Below are positions 16,936 to 26,859 of a stretch of DNA of 64,000 bases, piece after piece. Origin of the DNA: Paenibacillus sabinae T27. Lineage in GTDB: Bacteria > Bacillota > Bacilli > Paenibacillales > Paenibacillaceae. The stretch is taken from positions 2,953,252 to 3,017,251 of the forward strand of contig NZ_CP004078.1 in NCBI RefSeq assembly GCF_000612505.1, read 5' to 3'. A model generated the notes under the pieces. It did not search any database. It had not been told where the DNA came from and saw only the letters and a list, made by a program, of their open reading frames with translations. Each line of letters begins with the position of its first letter. Positions within the stretch are counted from its first letter, which is position 1. The position numbers and the translations under genes were made by a program.

Positions 16936-17649
16936 ATGCTGCAAAATCAGAAAGTTGTCATTATCGGAGGAAGCTCCGGAATTGGTCTGGAGGCGGCCAA
17001 ACAAGTCATAGCACTTGGAGGGGAAGTCATTATTGCCAGCCGGTCGGAAGAGAAACTGCAGAACGCGAAAGAACAACTGGGCGCGAAAGCGTCGGCCCAT
17101 ACGCTGGATACGACGGACGAACAGCAGGTGAAGTCCTTTTTTGAAACGATCGGCACGTTCGATCATCTGGTCATCAGCGCCGCAGTAACTTCCGGAGGGT
17201 CTTTCCTCCACACGGAAACCGCCCAAGCCCGCGAGTTGTTCGAGAGCAAATTCTGGGGCCAATACTATGCGGCAAAATACGGTGCGCCAAACATATCACC
17301 GAACGGTTCCATTACCTTGTTCTCCGGTGTTGTCGCCTACAAATCGATGATCGGCTCGTCCGTACTGGGCGCAGTTAACGCTGCGGTTTCTAATTTGGGG
17401 CAGACGCTGGCCTTGGAGCTCGCTCCCATTCGGGTGAATATTTTGTCGCCGGGTATCATCGATACGCCTTCGAGAAGTAAAATGCCGGAAGACGCGCGAA
17501 ATGACTTTTATACATCGGTGGCGGGCAAACTGCCGGTACAACGGGTGGGTAAAGCGGAAGATACCGCGCAAGGCGTGCTGTACCTGATCCAAAACGGCTT
17601 TGTGACCGGAACCGTTCTTCACGTCGACGGCGGACATCGTATTATTTAA
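16936..17649 (+). CDS. Atypical SDR lacking the YxxxK motif
   Basis: A 237-residue Rossmann protein with VIIGGSSGIGLEAAK at the N-terminus and a C-terminal VTGTVLHVDGGH, both SDR hallmarks. Where classical members have Tyr-x-x-x-Lys this one has SSVLGAVNAAVSNLGQ, with Asn in place of the Lys and no Tyr. The same replacement occurs in a known divergent SDR branch. ATG 16936 has AGGAGG upstream. It is probably cotranscribed with the mdaB-like gene; catalysis may use another mechanism or it may be a binding protein. Confidence 0.85.
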   Translation: MLQNQKVVIIGGSSGIGLEAAKQVIALGGEVIIASRSEEKLQNAKEQLGAKASAHTLDTTDEQQVKSFFETIGTFDHLVISAAVTSGGSFLHTETAQARELFESKFWGQYYAAKYGAPNISPNGSITLFSGVVAYKSMIGSSVLGAVNAAVSNLGQTLALELAPIRVNILSPGIIDTPSRSKMPEDARNDFYTSVAGKLPVQRVGKAEDTAQGVLYLIQNGFVTGTVLHVDGGHRII

Positions 17650-17679
17650 GGCAATCGGCGCACATACTTGGGAACTTGG

Positions 17680-17720
17680 AAAGCCGTCCTTCCTCCTTCG
17701 GGAGAGAAGACGGCTTTTAT
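17680..17720 (+). terminator. Rho-independent terminator
   Basis: AAGCCGTC pairs with GACGGCTT and is followed by TTATT, after the SDR gene. It could also serve the convergent WYL gene. Confidence 0.75.
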
Positions 17721-18680
17721 TCATTCCGCATACCATTCCTTAAGCTCCGAAAGTTTTCTCCGCACAAAAGTCCGAAGCTCCTCTGGAGCAATCACCTCGG
17801 CATAACCGACAAATCCCAACACATCCCGGCAGGCCGCCTCATACCCGTACATATTCACTGTCAGCAGAACCGTATCCTTTTCCAAGGCTTCGTGCAAAAT
17901 ATCCAGCTTGTCCCGCAAATTGACGCCCGGCTCTTTCACTTTGAGAACGACCGGGTACTGCTCATCCTCTCGTCTCGACAGCTTAAAAGACTCATTCCGC
18001 TCTTTCCAATAAGCCTCCAGCGAGAAATCGGCAGGAATCCCGAACGTTTCCTCTTCCTCTCGGGCTTCAGCGATCCGCTCGCATTTGAAGATCCGCACTT
18101 CCTCCGCCATCTCGCAGTAAGCGGCCAGGTACCACTCCCCCTGCTTCACCACCAGCCCATAAGGACGTACACTTCGGAGCGATGTTTCGCCCCCCGGCTT
18201 CATGTAATGAATCGTCAGCTTATGCGACTTCCAAAGCGCGGCCCTGATCTTTTCCAGGCAGGGAACCGCCGGTCGCTCGCTCCACCAGGGCGTATCATCG
18301 AAAAAAAACCGGGATTTTGCCTTATGCAGATCCGGTTTGTAGGCGTCCGGAAGCGTTTTTTCCAGCTTCAGCAGCGCATTCTTGAGCTTATGTCCCGACT
18401 CGGTTCCCGCGCCGGAGTAAATGCCGAGCCCCGTGAGATACAGGTGAACGACATCGTCGCTATGCAGGCTGTTCAGACCAACGGTGTAGCCTTCCATCAG
18501 TGAAAGGCCGCCGGAAGGTCCCGGAGTGCTGACAATCGGAACGCCGGCTTCGGCGAGCGTATCCACATCGCGATAAATCGAACGGACGGAGGTTTCGAGC
18601 GCTTCCGCGAGCTCTTTGGCTTTTATTTTTCCTCTGGACTCCATCAGCAGTAAAATCGCAACCAGCCGGTGCAGTCTCAT
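17721..18680 (-). CDS. YafY-type HTH/WYL regulator
   Basis: A 319-residue regulator. It begins MRLHRLVAILLLMESRGKIKA with a DeoR-like winged HTH (residues about 1-55, including SVRSIYRDVDTLAEAGVPI). A WYL domain in the middle is marked by GEWYLAAYCEMAEEVRIFKCERI, and a WCX-like C-terminal segment follows. WYL domains bind small ligands or nucleic acid. ATG 18680 has AAGGAGG seven bases before; the longer frame to 18743 lacks a site. It is divergent from the Gfo/Idh/MocA gene at 18803, a likely target. Confidence 0.88.
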   Translation of the reverse strand: MRLHRLVAILLLMESRGKIKAKELAEALETSVRSIYRDVDTLAEAGVPIVSTPGPSGGLSLMEGYTVGLNSLHSDDVVHLYLTGLGIYSGAGTESGHKLKNALLKLEKTLPDAYKPDLHKAKSRFFFDDTPWWSERPAVPCLEKIRAALWKSHKLTIHYMKPGGETSLRSVRPYGLVVKQGEWYLAAYCEMAEEVRIFKCERIAEAREEEETFGIPADFSLEAYWKERNESFKLSRREDEQYPVVLKVKEPGVNLRDKLDILHEALEKDTVLLTVNMYGYEAACRDVLGFVGYAEVIAPEELRTFVRRKLSELKEWYAE

Positions 18681-18802
18681 CGCTTGACCTCCTTTAGCGG
18701 ACCATAGAATTTTTTCATAGGGTGATTTCCATATCGTTGCCACTTAGCTGTCAACAATACAAGTATATCATAGAGCAAGAACGATTGAAGGAGATGGAAT
18801 TC

Positions 18803-19741
18803 ATGAATATTGGCGTACTCGGGACGGGATTTGGGGCATATCATGCCCGCCTGCTGAAAAATATGGACCTGTGCGGACGCGTGGTCGTGTTCGGAAGAGA
18901 TAAAAACAAGCTGGCTGAATTGGAAAGTGAGTTGAAGGTAGAGATTACCCGGGATTTGGATGGACTTTTGCGCGATCTGGATATAGATGTCATCGATTTG
19001 TGTCTACCCTCCCCGCTTCATGCCGAAGTTGCGGTCATGGCGCTTGAGCATGGAAAGCATGTGTTCTGCGAAACGCCCGTATGCTGCTCCATGGAAGAAG
19101 CTGCGGCGATGCTGGATGCGGAAAGGCGAACCAGCAAAAGGGTACTCGTTAACCGGTTTATCCATTTTGACCCGGCCTTTACATATCTTCGGGAGTCCTG
19201 CCTGAAAGGCACGTACGGCAAGCTGTTGTCACTCACTTTAAAAAGGGAGACGCCCCCGCTCTGGGGTGATCTGGGCCTCGGCTCCCTCCCTATCCAGTTC
19301 ATGATTCACGAATTGGACTTTATCGAAGGGTTAATGGATTCGCCGGAGCTTCGATCCGCTTGGGGGACGGAATATAGGGATGCGCGGCAGTCGCTGGTTC
19401 GGGCGGTATTCAGGCAAGAAGGCACGATTGCGGAAGTTGTCTCTTCCTCTGGAATGCCTGACGGATATCCCTTTACTGTCGGCTATGAAGCTTATTTTGA
19501 ATCCGGCAAGCTGGTTTTTCTTGAACAGGATTCTGGAGACCAGTCCGATGCCGCTTTGATGGAACACACCGCCTCCGGCGCGCAGCGTCTCGTTTTGGAG
19601 GAGATCAATCCGTATGCCGCCACCTTGGAACACGCGCTGTTAAGCTTCCAACACGGTACGAATTCGCTTCTTTCATTGGACCGGGCGGCCCGTTCTCTTG
19701 GAACCGCGCTTGAAATCCGGCGGCAAATCTCCCAAGAATAG
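18803..19741 (+). CDS. Gfo/Idh/MocA family oxidoreductase
   Basis: A 312-residue NAD(P)-dependent dehydrogenase. The N-terminal Rossmann fold has IGVLGTGFGAYHARLL. The usual EKP motif is present as CETPVCCS (residues about 93-100), so the catalytic Lys of the EKP triplet is replaced by Thr. A C-terminal alpha/beta substrate domain follows, including HELDFIEGLM. Members act on sugars, inositols or related polyols. ATG 18803 has AAGGAG ten bases upstream. The altered EKP suggests a non-standard substrate or reduced activity. Confidence 0.82.
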   Translation: MNIGVLGTGFGAYHARLLKNMDLCGRVVVFGRDKNKLAELESELKVEITRDLDGLLRDLDIDVIDLCLPSPLHAEVAVMALEHGKHVFCETPVCCSMEEAAAMLDAERRTSKRVLVNRFIHFDPAFTYLRESCLKGTYGKLLSLTLKRETPPLWGDLGLGSLPIQFMIHELDFIEGLMDSPELRSAWGTEYRDARQSLVRAVFRQEGTIAEVVSSSGMPDGYPFTVGYEAYFESGKLVFLEQDSGDQSDAALMEHTASGAQRLVLEEINPYAATLEHALLSFQHGTNSLLSLDRAARSLGTALEIRRQISQE

Positions 19742-19792
19742 CTTGTGCTTTCCCAGAGTTTAGGATATCCTGTTAAAGACAACTTCATAGAC

Positions 19793-19882
19793 ACGGGAGC
19801 TCGGAAATAGCCGGGCTGAGAGGATGGCCCTATGCCATCGACCGTAAAACCTGATCTGGGTAATGCCAGCGGAGGAAACGTC
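19793..19882 (+). ncRNA. TPP riboswitch (THI element)
   Basis: Carries the conserved core GGGCTGAGAGGA at 19813-19824, then ACCTGATCTGGGTAATGCCA and GCGGAGGAA, as in TPP aptamers. It lies about 100 bases upstream of thiC and is followed at once by a terminator, so it most likely controls transcription: ligand-bound RNA terminates. Confidence 0.96.
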
Positions 19883-19898
19883 ACAGGCTTTGTATGTT

Positions 19899-19931
19899 CA
19901 AAGACCGCTTCTTCGGATGCGGTCTTTTTTG
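19899..19931 (+). terminator. Riboswitch expression-platform terminator
   Basis: AAAGACCGC pairs with GCGGTCTTT around a short loop, followed by a T run, between the TPP aptamer and thiC. Confidence 0.88.
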
Positions 19932-19968
19932 CGTACCTGGCCTCCTCCGGCGCTTCACACCATTATGA

Positions 19969-21719
<1,751 letters not shown>

Positions 21720-21731
21720 TTTTTAAGGTTA

Positions 21732-21775
21732 TGAAGCGGCAGTCTAAAGAAGTCTTAGGCTGCCGCTGTTTATTG
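21732..21775 (+). terminator. Terminator after thiC
   Basis: AGCGGCAG pairs with CTGCCGCT enclosing a second short stem, followed by GTTTATT. Confidence 0.65.
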
Positions 21776-21806
21776 AGTATCCTTCTCTTGTTTGCTTAGT
21801 CTTTGT

Positions 21807-21915
21807 TCAATTTCCGTATTTCTTTTTCCAATCCTCTGACCACTCGTAAAAAGTCATTCCTGTTACTTCCTCTAACGTTTGACCATAGTAATTGGATATT
21901 ATTGCTGCTGCGCTT
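21807..21915 (-). pseudogene. Possible C-terminal gene fragment
   Basis: In a frame different from the NTF2-like gene the minus strand reads AAIISNYYGQTLEEV then TGMTFYEWSEDWKKKYGN before a TGA at 21807. It looks protein-like and overlaps the end of the NTF2-like gene. It may be the tail of a lost gene (NmrA-type dehydrogenases end similarly) or chance. No start codon is available. Confidence 0.25.
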
Positions 21916-22372
21916 TGTAAACTTCCAGGAACGAGGACTCTTCCCCAAGAGCTGCAAGCGCGACAACCGGATTCCAATAATCCTTGTAGTGAACGATCTT
22001 GTTTTCCTTCGTTTCAATCACGGAAATATAACTTTGCAGATAAGGCTTACCGGTTATTATGGCCTGCCCTTCTTCGATTCCAAATTCAATAATTATCACA
22101 TTGGGGTTCAGAGTCAGATGGAAAGTCGGTTCTTTAAATTTGGAGAGCTCAATCTTGTTGGGAATTTCCTTTACATATTTATAAAGGGCAGATTTCCCTT
22201 CTAATTTCAGGGTATATCCTTTGGGCGCGAATGGAAATTCGAAGATGACATTCTCATCAAACAATTCGATAAATTTATCCATGTCCTTTTCTATCATAGA
22301 ATTTTTAAATTTCTCGAAAATTTCCTGTGCTTCCCGGAGTCTCGCTTCGTAATTAACAGCCTGATTCGCCAC
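21899..22372 (-). CDS. NTF2-like (SnoaL/PhzA-type) protein
   Basis: A 157-residue single-domain protein of the nuclear transport factor 2 fold: an N-terminal helix (EARLREAQEIFEKFKNSM), DKFIELFDENVIFEFPFAP, and the C-terminal strands HYKDYWNPVVALAALG characteristic of PhzA/B-like members. Such proteins are small-molecule isomerases, cyclases or binding proteins. GTG 22372 is preferred because AGAGGTG lies just before it. No catalytic function can be assigned. It lies downstream of the catabolic genes, in the same direction, separated by 150 bases. Confidence 0.82.
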   Translation of the reverse strand: MANQAVNYEARLREAQEIFEKFKNSMIEKDMDKFIELFDENVIFEFPFAPKGYTLKLEGKSALYKYVKEIPNKIELSKFKEPTFHLTLNPNVIIIEFGIEEGQAIITGKPYLQSYISVIETKENKIVHYKDYWNPVVALAALGEESSFLEVYKAQQQ

Positions 22373-22522
22373 CTTTACCACCTCTTATTAGAATTTTAGT
22401 AACAGAGAGCTAACAGATTTAGGCTTTAAATAAAGAATATATTTTCCAGACTGAACAGTCAAGATGCTTCATGACAAAAATCCTTTGTTAATTCCTCATT
22501 ACCTGGATGATATACACAGGCT

Positions 22523-23053
22523 TCATTTTAAACTGCTATGATATTTATACCTGCTGTCGTATTGTTCAACCAGCTTCAAATATACGTTCGAACTTTCCTG
22601 TACCCACCACAAGGAGCTACCGGACAATTCTTTCTTGAATTGTCCCGGGGAACCCGTAAAGAGCTGACGGTCCTCGATTCTTGTATTTCCCGTAATTACG
22701 CTGCCCGCTGCGATGACATTTTCGTTTTGAATGACGGCCCCGTCGAGAACAACCGCATTCATGCCGATGACGTTGTTGTTACCGATTGTACAGTTATGCA
22801 GGATAGAGCCATGCCCGATCGTATTGTTGTCCCCGATAAACGTTCCTGAGTCCGTCATATGAACGACACAGTTGTCCTGTATGCTGTTATTTTTCCCGAT
22901 CCGGATCGACCCTGCGTCCCCCCGGAGAACCGCTCCGAACCAAATGCTGCTGCCCTCCTCTATGACGACGTCGCCGATAATGGTTGCAGTGGGCGCAATA
23001 AAGACTCCGTCGGCAATCTTCGGATATATTCCATTAAACTCATAAATATTCAT
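22523..23053 (-). CDS. Gamma-class carbonic anhydrase family protein
   Basis: A 176-residue left-handed beta-helix protein built of hexapeptide repeats (VFIAPTATIIGDVVIEEGSSIWFGAVLRGD is the N-terminal hallmark, here as separate repeats). The three zinc-ligand histidines of the family are seen in CVVHM and in IGHGSILHNC. Homologues (YrdA, PaaY, CaiE) range from true carbonic anhydrases to thioesterases. It is the last gene of an apparent unit with BKACE (51 bases upstream), where bicarbonate supply or acyl-thioester removal would both make sense. Confidence 0.9.
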   Translation of the reverse strand: MNIYEFNGIYPKIADGVFIAPTATIIGDVVIEEGSSIWFGAVLRGDAGSIRIGKNNSIQDNCVVHMTDSGTFIGDNNTIGHGSILHNCTIGNNNVIGMNAVVLDGAVIQNENVIAAGSVITGNTRIEDRQLFTGSPGQFKKELSGSSLWWVQESSNVYLKLVEQYDSRYKYHSSLK

Positions 23054-23104
23054 TCGTTTCGATTCTCCTATCGTAAATATTCGGAAACGGCAAGACGCTC
23101 TTAC

Positions 23105-24052
23105 TCAATAGCGGCTAGGTATGGACGAAACCCCCAACATGCTCCTTGCTTGCTCCGGTGTTGCGATTTCACGGTTAAGCTCTCTTGAGATGAGGGCAAT
23201 TTTGGCGACGGCCTCAGCATTGTTCTTCAGCTTCTGACCGCGCTTTAGATAAATATTGTCTTCCAAACCTACGCGCACATGTCCTCCGAGCAGAATGCTT
23301 TGCGTCGTCATCGCCCATTGGTATTTTCCGATGCCGGCGACGGTAAAATGCGCTCCGGCCGGTAGCTCGCGGGCCATATGAATCAGGTTTTCAGGCGTAG
23401 GGTAAGTAGCGGTCTGATAACCCATCACAAATTGAAACAAGTATGGCGTCTTGATTAATCCTTCGGATATCAGTTTTTGAGCCACCCAATATTGACCGGA
23501 ATTATACATCTCCATCTCGGGTATGATGCCTTTCTCGAGCATGCCCGCTGCCAGCTGTTCAATGAAGCCGTACGTAAAAGGGATGCAGATGTCGTATTCC
23601 TGGGAGGGACGGGGATGGTCCAGAGCTTCTTCTCTGGCCTTGATCACAAAACGCGACATATCCGGTCCCATGTTTAGTGATGCCATCTCCGGCAGCGCAT
23701 CCAGACTGCGAAGCCTGTCCTCCATGGTCGATGTCGGTCCGCCTCCAGTTGTATTGTTGATTATGATATCCGGACATCGTTCCCGAATTAACGCATTGAT
23801 CCGATACATAACTTCGGGGTCCATTGTGGTGTCTCCGAGATTGTTTGGATCCCTCCCGTGAACATGGACAACGGACGCCCCTTCATTGTAGGCCTCATAA
23901 ACCGAATCGGCAATCTCTTCGGGTGTTTCCGGAATTCCCCGATGAGACTCTTTTCCTTGAACGCCTCCGTTGCAGCAGCAGGTAATAATCAAAGGCTCCA
24001 TCGATGTGACCCGTTCCATCCACTCATAAGAATCGGTATAATTCCAACTCAT
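23105..24052 (-). CDS. Beta-keto acid cleavage enzyme (BKACE, DUF849)
   Basis: A 315-residue TIM-barrel enzyme of the BKACE family, which cleaves a beta-keto acid with acetyl-CoA to give acetoacetate and a new acyl-CoA; the founding member is 3-keto-5-aminohexanoate cleavage enzyme of lysine fermentation. Family features are visible: VVHVHGRDP (zinc-ligand His pair), IIINNTTGGG, and GGHVRVGLEDN near the C-terminus. ATG 24052 follows GGGAGG. It sits between a leucine-dehydrogenase-type gene and a gamma-carbonic anhydrase. The actual keto acid is unknown. Confidence 0.92.
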   Translation of the reverse strand: MSWNYTDSYEWMERVTSMEPLIITCCCNGGVQGKESHRGIPETPEEIADSVYEAYNEGASVVHVHGRDPNNLGDTTMDPEVMYRINALIRERCPDIIINNTTGGGPTSTMEDRLRSLDALPEMASLNMGPDMSRFVIKAREEALDHPRPSQEYDICIPFTYGFIEQLAAGMLEKGIIPEMEMYNSGQYWVAQKLISEGLIKTPYLFQFVMGYQTATYPTPENLIHMARELPAGAHFTVAGIGKYQWAMTTQSILLGGHVRVGLEDNIYLKRGQKLKNNAEAVAKIALISRELNREIATPEQARSMLGVSSIPSRY

Positions 24053-24114
24053 CTATAAACCTCCCTGTTTGTTTACCTCTACAACATTTTCAATGCTTAT
24101 CTTCTTGCAAAGAA

Positions 24115-25221
24115 CTAGACTCGTACCGGCCTTCTGCTCAAGGTATGATGACTGTTTTGCAGAAATGCGCTCCGTGATTGCTTCAATTTCATTATCCGTT
24201 CTTCAGCGAGCCTGTCTGCAGCCGCATAGGTAGGTATGCCGTCACGCTTCGAGATTTCAAAAATGCGTTCGATCGTAAGATGAATCTCTGCAATTTTGTT
24301 ATACGCGCGTTCCCGGTTATAGCCGTATAACTCGTCCGCTATATTAATAACTCCCCCGGCGTTGATGACATAATCAGGCGCATAAACAAGTCCGAGTTCA
24401 TGAATCAGATCGCCGTGCCTTGCTTCCTTTAATTGATTGTTTGCAGAACCGGCGATGACTTTTGCTTTTAAGCGCGGGATCGTCTCGTCGTTGATCGTCG
24501 CACCGAGCGCACAAGGCGCGTAAATATCGCAGTTGACATCATAAATATCGTCCGGGTCTACGGCAATGGCATCGAATTGTTCTATTGCCCGCCGAACAGC
24601 CTCTTGTTGAATATCGGTGACAATCAATTTTGCTCCTTCCGTATGGAGATGTGAATATAAATGGGTAGCCACGTTTCCTGCCCCCTGGACGGCGACCACT
24701 TTCCCTTCCAGCGAATCGCTGCCAAAGGCTTCTTTTGCCGCCGCTTTCATCCCTTGATAAACCCCGTAAGCCGTTGCCGGGGAAGGATTGCCTGATGAGC
24801 CGTATGTGGGGGAGATCCCCGCTACAAAGTCGGTTTCTTGGTAAACGATGTCCATATCCTGAACCGTTGTCCCGACATCTTCAGCCGTGATATACCGTCC
24901 GTTTAACCCCTGGATAAAACGTCCGAAAGCGCGAAACATTTCCTCATTTTTATCTTTTTTCGGATCACCGATGATAACCGTTTTCCCTCCTCCAAGATTA
25001 AGACCCGATACGGCATTCTTATACGTCATGCCTTTGGCGAGGCGCAGGACGTCTTCAATAGCCGCTTCTTCAGAACCATAATTCCACATGCGAGTGCCGC
25101 CGAGAGCAGGTCCAAGCGATGTATCGTGAATGGCAATAATTGCTTTCAGCCCCGATTGCTTATCCTGGCAGAACAGCAGCTCCTCATAATCGTCTCGTTC
25201 CATGGCTTGAAATAATTTCAT
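24115..25221 (-). CDS. Leu/Val/Phe-type amino acid dehydrogenase
   Basis: A 368-residue enzyme of the Glu/Leu/Phe/Val dehydrogenase family, close to branched-chain members in size. The catalytic Lys region [16 protein letters not shown] and AEDVGTT are present, as is the Rossmann [14 protein letters not shown]. It oxidatively deaminates an amino acid to the 2-oxo acid with NAD+. ATG 25221 has GGAGGAAG upstream and overlaps the stop of the preceding ACT-MFS gene (ATGA), implying coupled translation. Its partner contains an IlvH-type ACT domain, which points to a branched-chain substrate. Confidence 0.93.
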   Translation of the reverse strand: MKLFQAMERDDYEELLFCQDKQSGLKAIIAIHDTSLGPALGGTRMWNYGSEEAAIEDVLRLAKGMTYKNAVSGLNLGGGKTVIIGDPKKDKNEEMFRAFGRFIQGLNGRYITAEDVGTTVQDMDIVYQETDFVAGISPTYGSSGNPSPATAYGVYQGMKAAAKEAFGSDSLEGKVVAVQGAGNVATHLYSHLHTEGAKLIVTDIQQEAVRRAIEQFDAIAVDPDDIYDVNCDIYAPCALGATINDETIPRLKAKVIAGSANNQLKEARHGDLIHELGLVYAPDYVINAGGVINIADELYGYNRERAYNKIAEIHLTIERIFEISKRDGIPTYAAADRLAEERIMKLKQSRSAFLQNSHHTLSRRPVRV

Positions 25222-26636
25222 CTCATTCTTCCTCCATCTTTCTCTGTCTTCGTCTTGTGCCACAACAGGAGGCTTAGGAGAGCTCCCGCTTCAATAAAAA
25301 GCGCAAATAAAAATACGGATGTTTCAATACCTATCTGCTCAGCGGAATATCCCAGCAATATGACGGGAAATGCAATCCCTGTATAACTAAATAGATAAAA
25401 TAAAGAAATAATGTCGCCCCGTATATCGTCCGCTACCTCTGTGCTAATTGACACAAGACTTCCCGCATATAAAGGACCGTGCCCCAATCCCACACAAATG
25501 GCTGAAGTAATCAGCAAAACGATCGACATATGTTGAAGAGTCGCCGCAACTCCCATAAGTCCCAGTGACAACAGTAAAATCCCAACCGCCATCATTTTCA
25601 TAACGGACAATCTCTTAAACAAAAACTGGCTGAACGTTGATAGAGCAAAGATCGATGCAATCATCCCGCCGGAAAGAATAAAATTGAATTTGCCGGCCCA
25701 TTCATTCAAATAGGAAGGAATGACGGAAAGAAACAAGCTGACGACTCCCCAGGCTATAAACGAGGTCGCTGCAGCCGTATAAGCGTGCAGCCGGATCGTT
25801 TTCGGAATGTTCAGCCCATGAAACCGAACGCGATGCGCTTTCCGGTAGCTCACCTTAACTGTCGACATTCCGATCATGCCGAGAATGACCAGGCCGCCAT
25901 AAACGATATAGGGCAGTTTTGTCGGCATTGGCGCAAATTGTGCCAATATACCAGCCATAAATGGTCCTAATGAGCTTCCTGCCGTTACCGCAAAAGCAGT
26001 GACAAGAGACGATGTTTGCCAATTGCGATTCCGTTCCAGTTCATTTAGGGTGGATGAGGAAACGCAGATAAATGTTCCGACCGCCAGTCCCTGTAAAATT
26101 CTTGCCATAATTAGAATGGGTATGTCGTTTGCCAGAGTTGAACATACCGCTCCGGATAATGCAGCCATCAAACCAAATATCAATATTTTTCGTTTGCCGA
26201 ACCGTTCAGCCAATTGTAAGAAGATAAAGAGCCCGGGAATGACAGAGAACACATAGGCGGCAAATAAAAGCGTGATCATCCCCGAAGTCAATTGCCACTC
26301 TGTTCGATAAATGGAATATAACGGGGAAGCGACATTAATACCAAAAATGGTAATAAACAAGCTGTAGGCGACGATCCAAAACGACCTCGTTTGCGCTCCT
26401 GTCTTTGCCATACCCACTTGAAGAACATCGCTCAAATTCGCCATTTGGCTGATCACCATTTCTAACTTATCATCTTCAATGGAGACTTCAATTTGAATGC
26501 GGGAAATTCCGGGACTACCTCCATGACCGATCGTTATTTTGTCGATATTGGTTTCAAAGAGGGTAAACAACTGCGAAACACACGCCAATACGCCTGGACG
26601 GTTATATACCAAAACCGAAATGTTCCGTACTACCAC
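25218..26636 (-). CDS. ACT domain-MFS transporter fusion
   Basis: A 472-residue protein of unusual architecture. Residues 1-75 form an ACT domain closely like that of the acetolactate synthase small subunit ([19 protein letters not shown], then GISRIQIEV and LSDVLQV). Residues from about 85 are a 12-helix major facilitator ([13 protein letters not shown]...[11 protein letters not shown], motif A between helices 2 and 3). It is one uninterrupted frame. The start is GTG 26636; an in-frame TAG lies upstream and no other start is available before the domain. I infer a permease gated or sensed by a branched-chain amino acid. It overlaps the amino acid dehydrogenase gene by four bases. Confidence 0.9.
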   Translation of the reverse strand: MVVRNISVLVYNRPGVLACVSQLFTLFETNIDKITIGHGGSPGISRIQIEVSIEDDKLEMVISQMANLSDVLQVGMAKTGAQTRSFWIVAYSLFITIFGINVASPLYSIYRTEWQLTSGMITLLFAAYVFSVIPGLFIFLQLAERFGKRKILIFGLMAALSGAVCSTLANDIPILIMARILQGLAVGTFICVSSSTLNELERNRNWQTSSLVTAFAVTAGSSLGPFMAGILAQFAPMPTKLPYIVYGGLVILGMIGMSTVKVSYRKAHRVRFHGLNIPKTIRLHAYTAAATSFIAWGVVSLFLSVIPSYLNEWAGKFNFILSGGMIASIFALSTFSQFLFKRLSVMKMMAVGILLLSLGLMGVAATLQHMSIVLLITSAICVGLGHGPLYAGSLVSISTEVADDIRGDIISLFYLFSYTGIAFPVILLGYSAEQIGIETSVFLFALFIEAGALLSLLLWHKTKTEKDGGRMR

Positions 26637-26805
26637 ACTCTCCCACCCATCGTTGACCTAATATAGCTTAATAACCCGACATACAGACTTAACAGAATTT
26701 CCCTACCAAGATAGCCAGCATGCCCTTGATATATGGCGGTAACTCCTCATCTCATTTTTATCTCAAATATTGCTTGAAAAGGATGCAGCAATTTCGAGAA
26801 AGGTA

Positions 26806-26825
26806 CGGGTACGGATTCGTACCCG
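26806..26825 (-). terminator. Hairpin after hyuA, possible weak terminator
   Basis: CGGGTACG pairs with CGTACCCG around a 4-base loop, 35 bases after the hyuA stop. Only a short T-rich tail follows on the minus strand. The 223-base gap before the ACT-MFS gene otherwise shows nothing firm. Confidence 0.45.
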
Positions 26826-26859
26826 CATGTTTGATCGTCCTTCAGCTTTCAGTACTTGA

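Noticed and set aside
17676..18503. 275-codon plus-strand frame
   Set aside because: Antisense to the WYL regulator, which has clear domains and an AGGAGG start.
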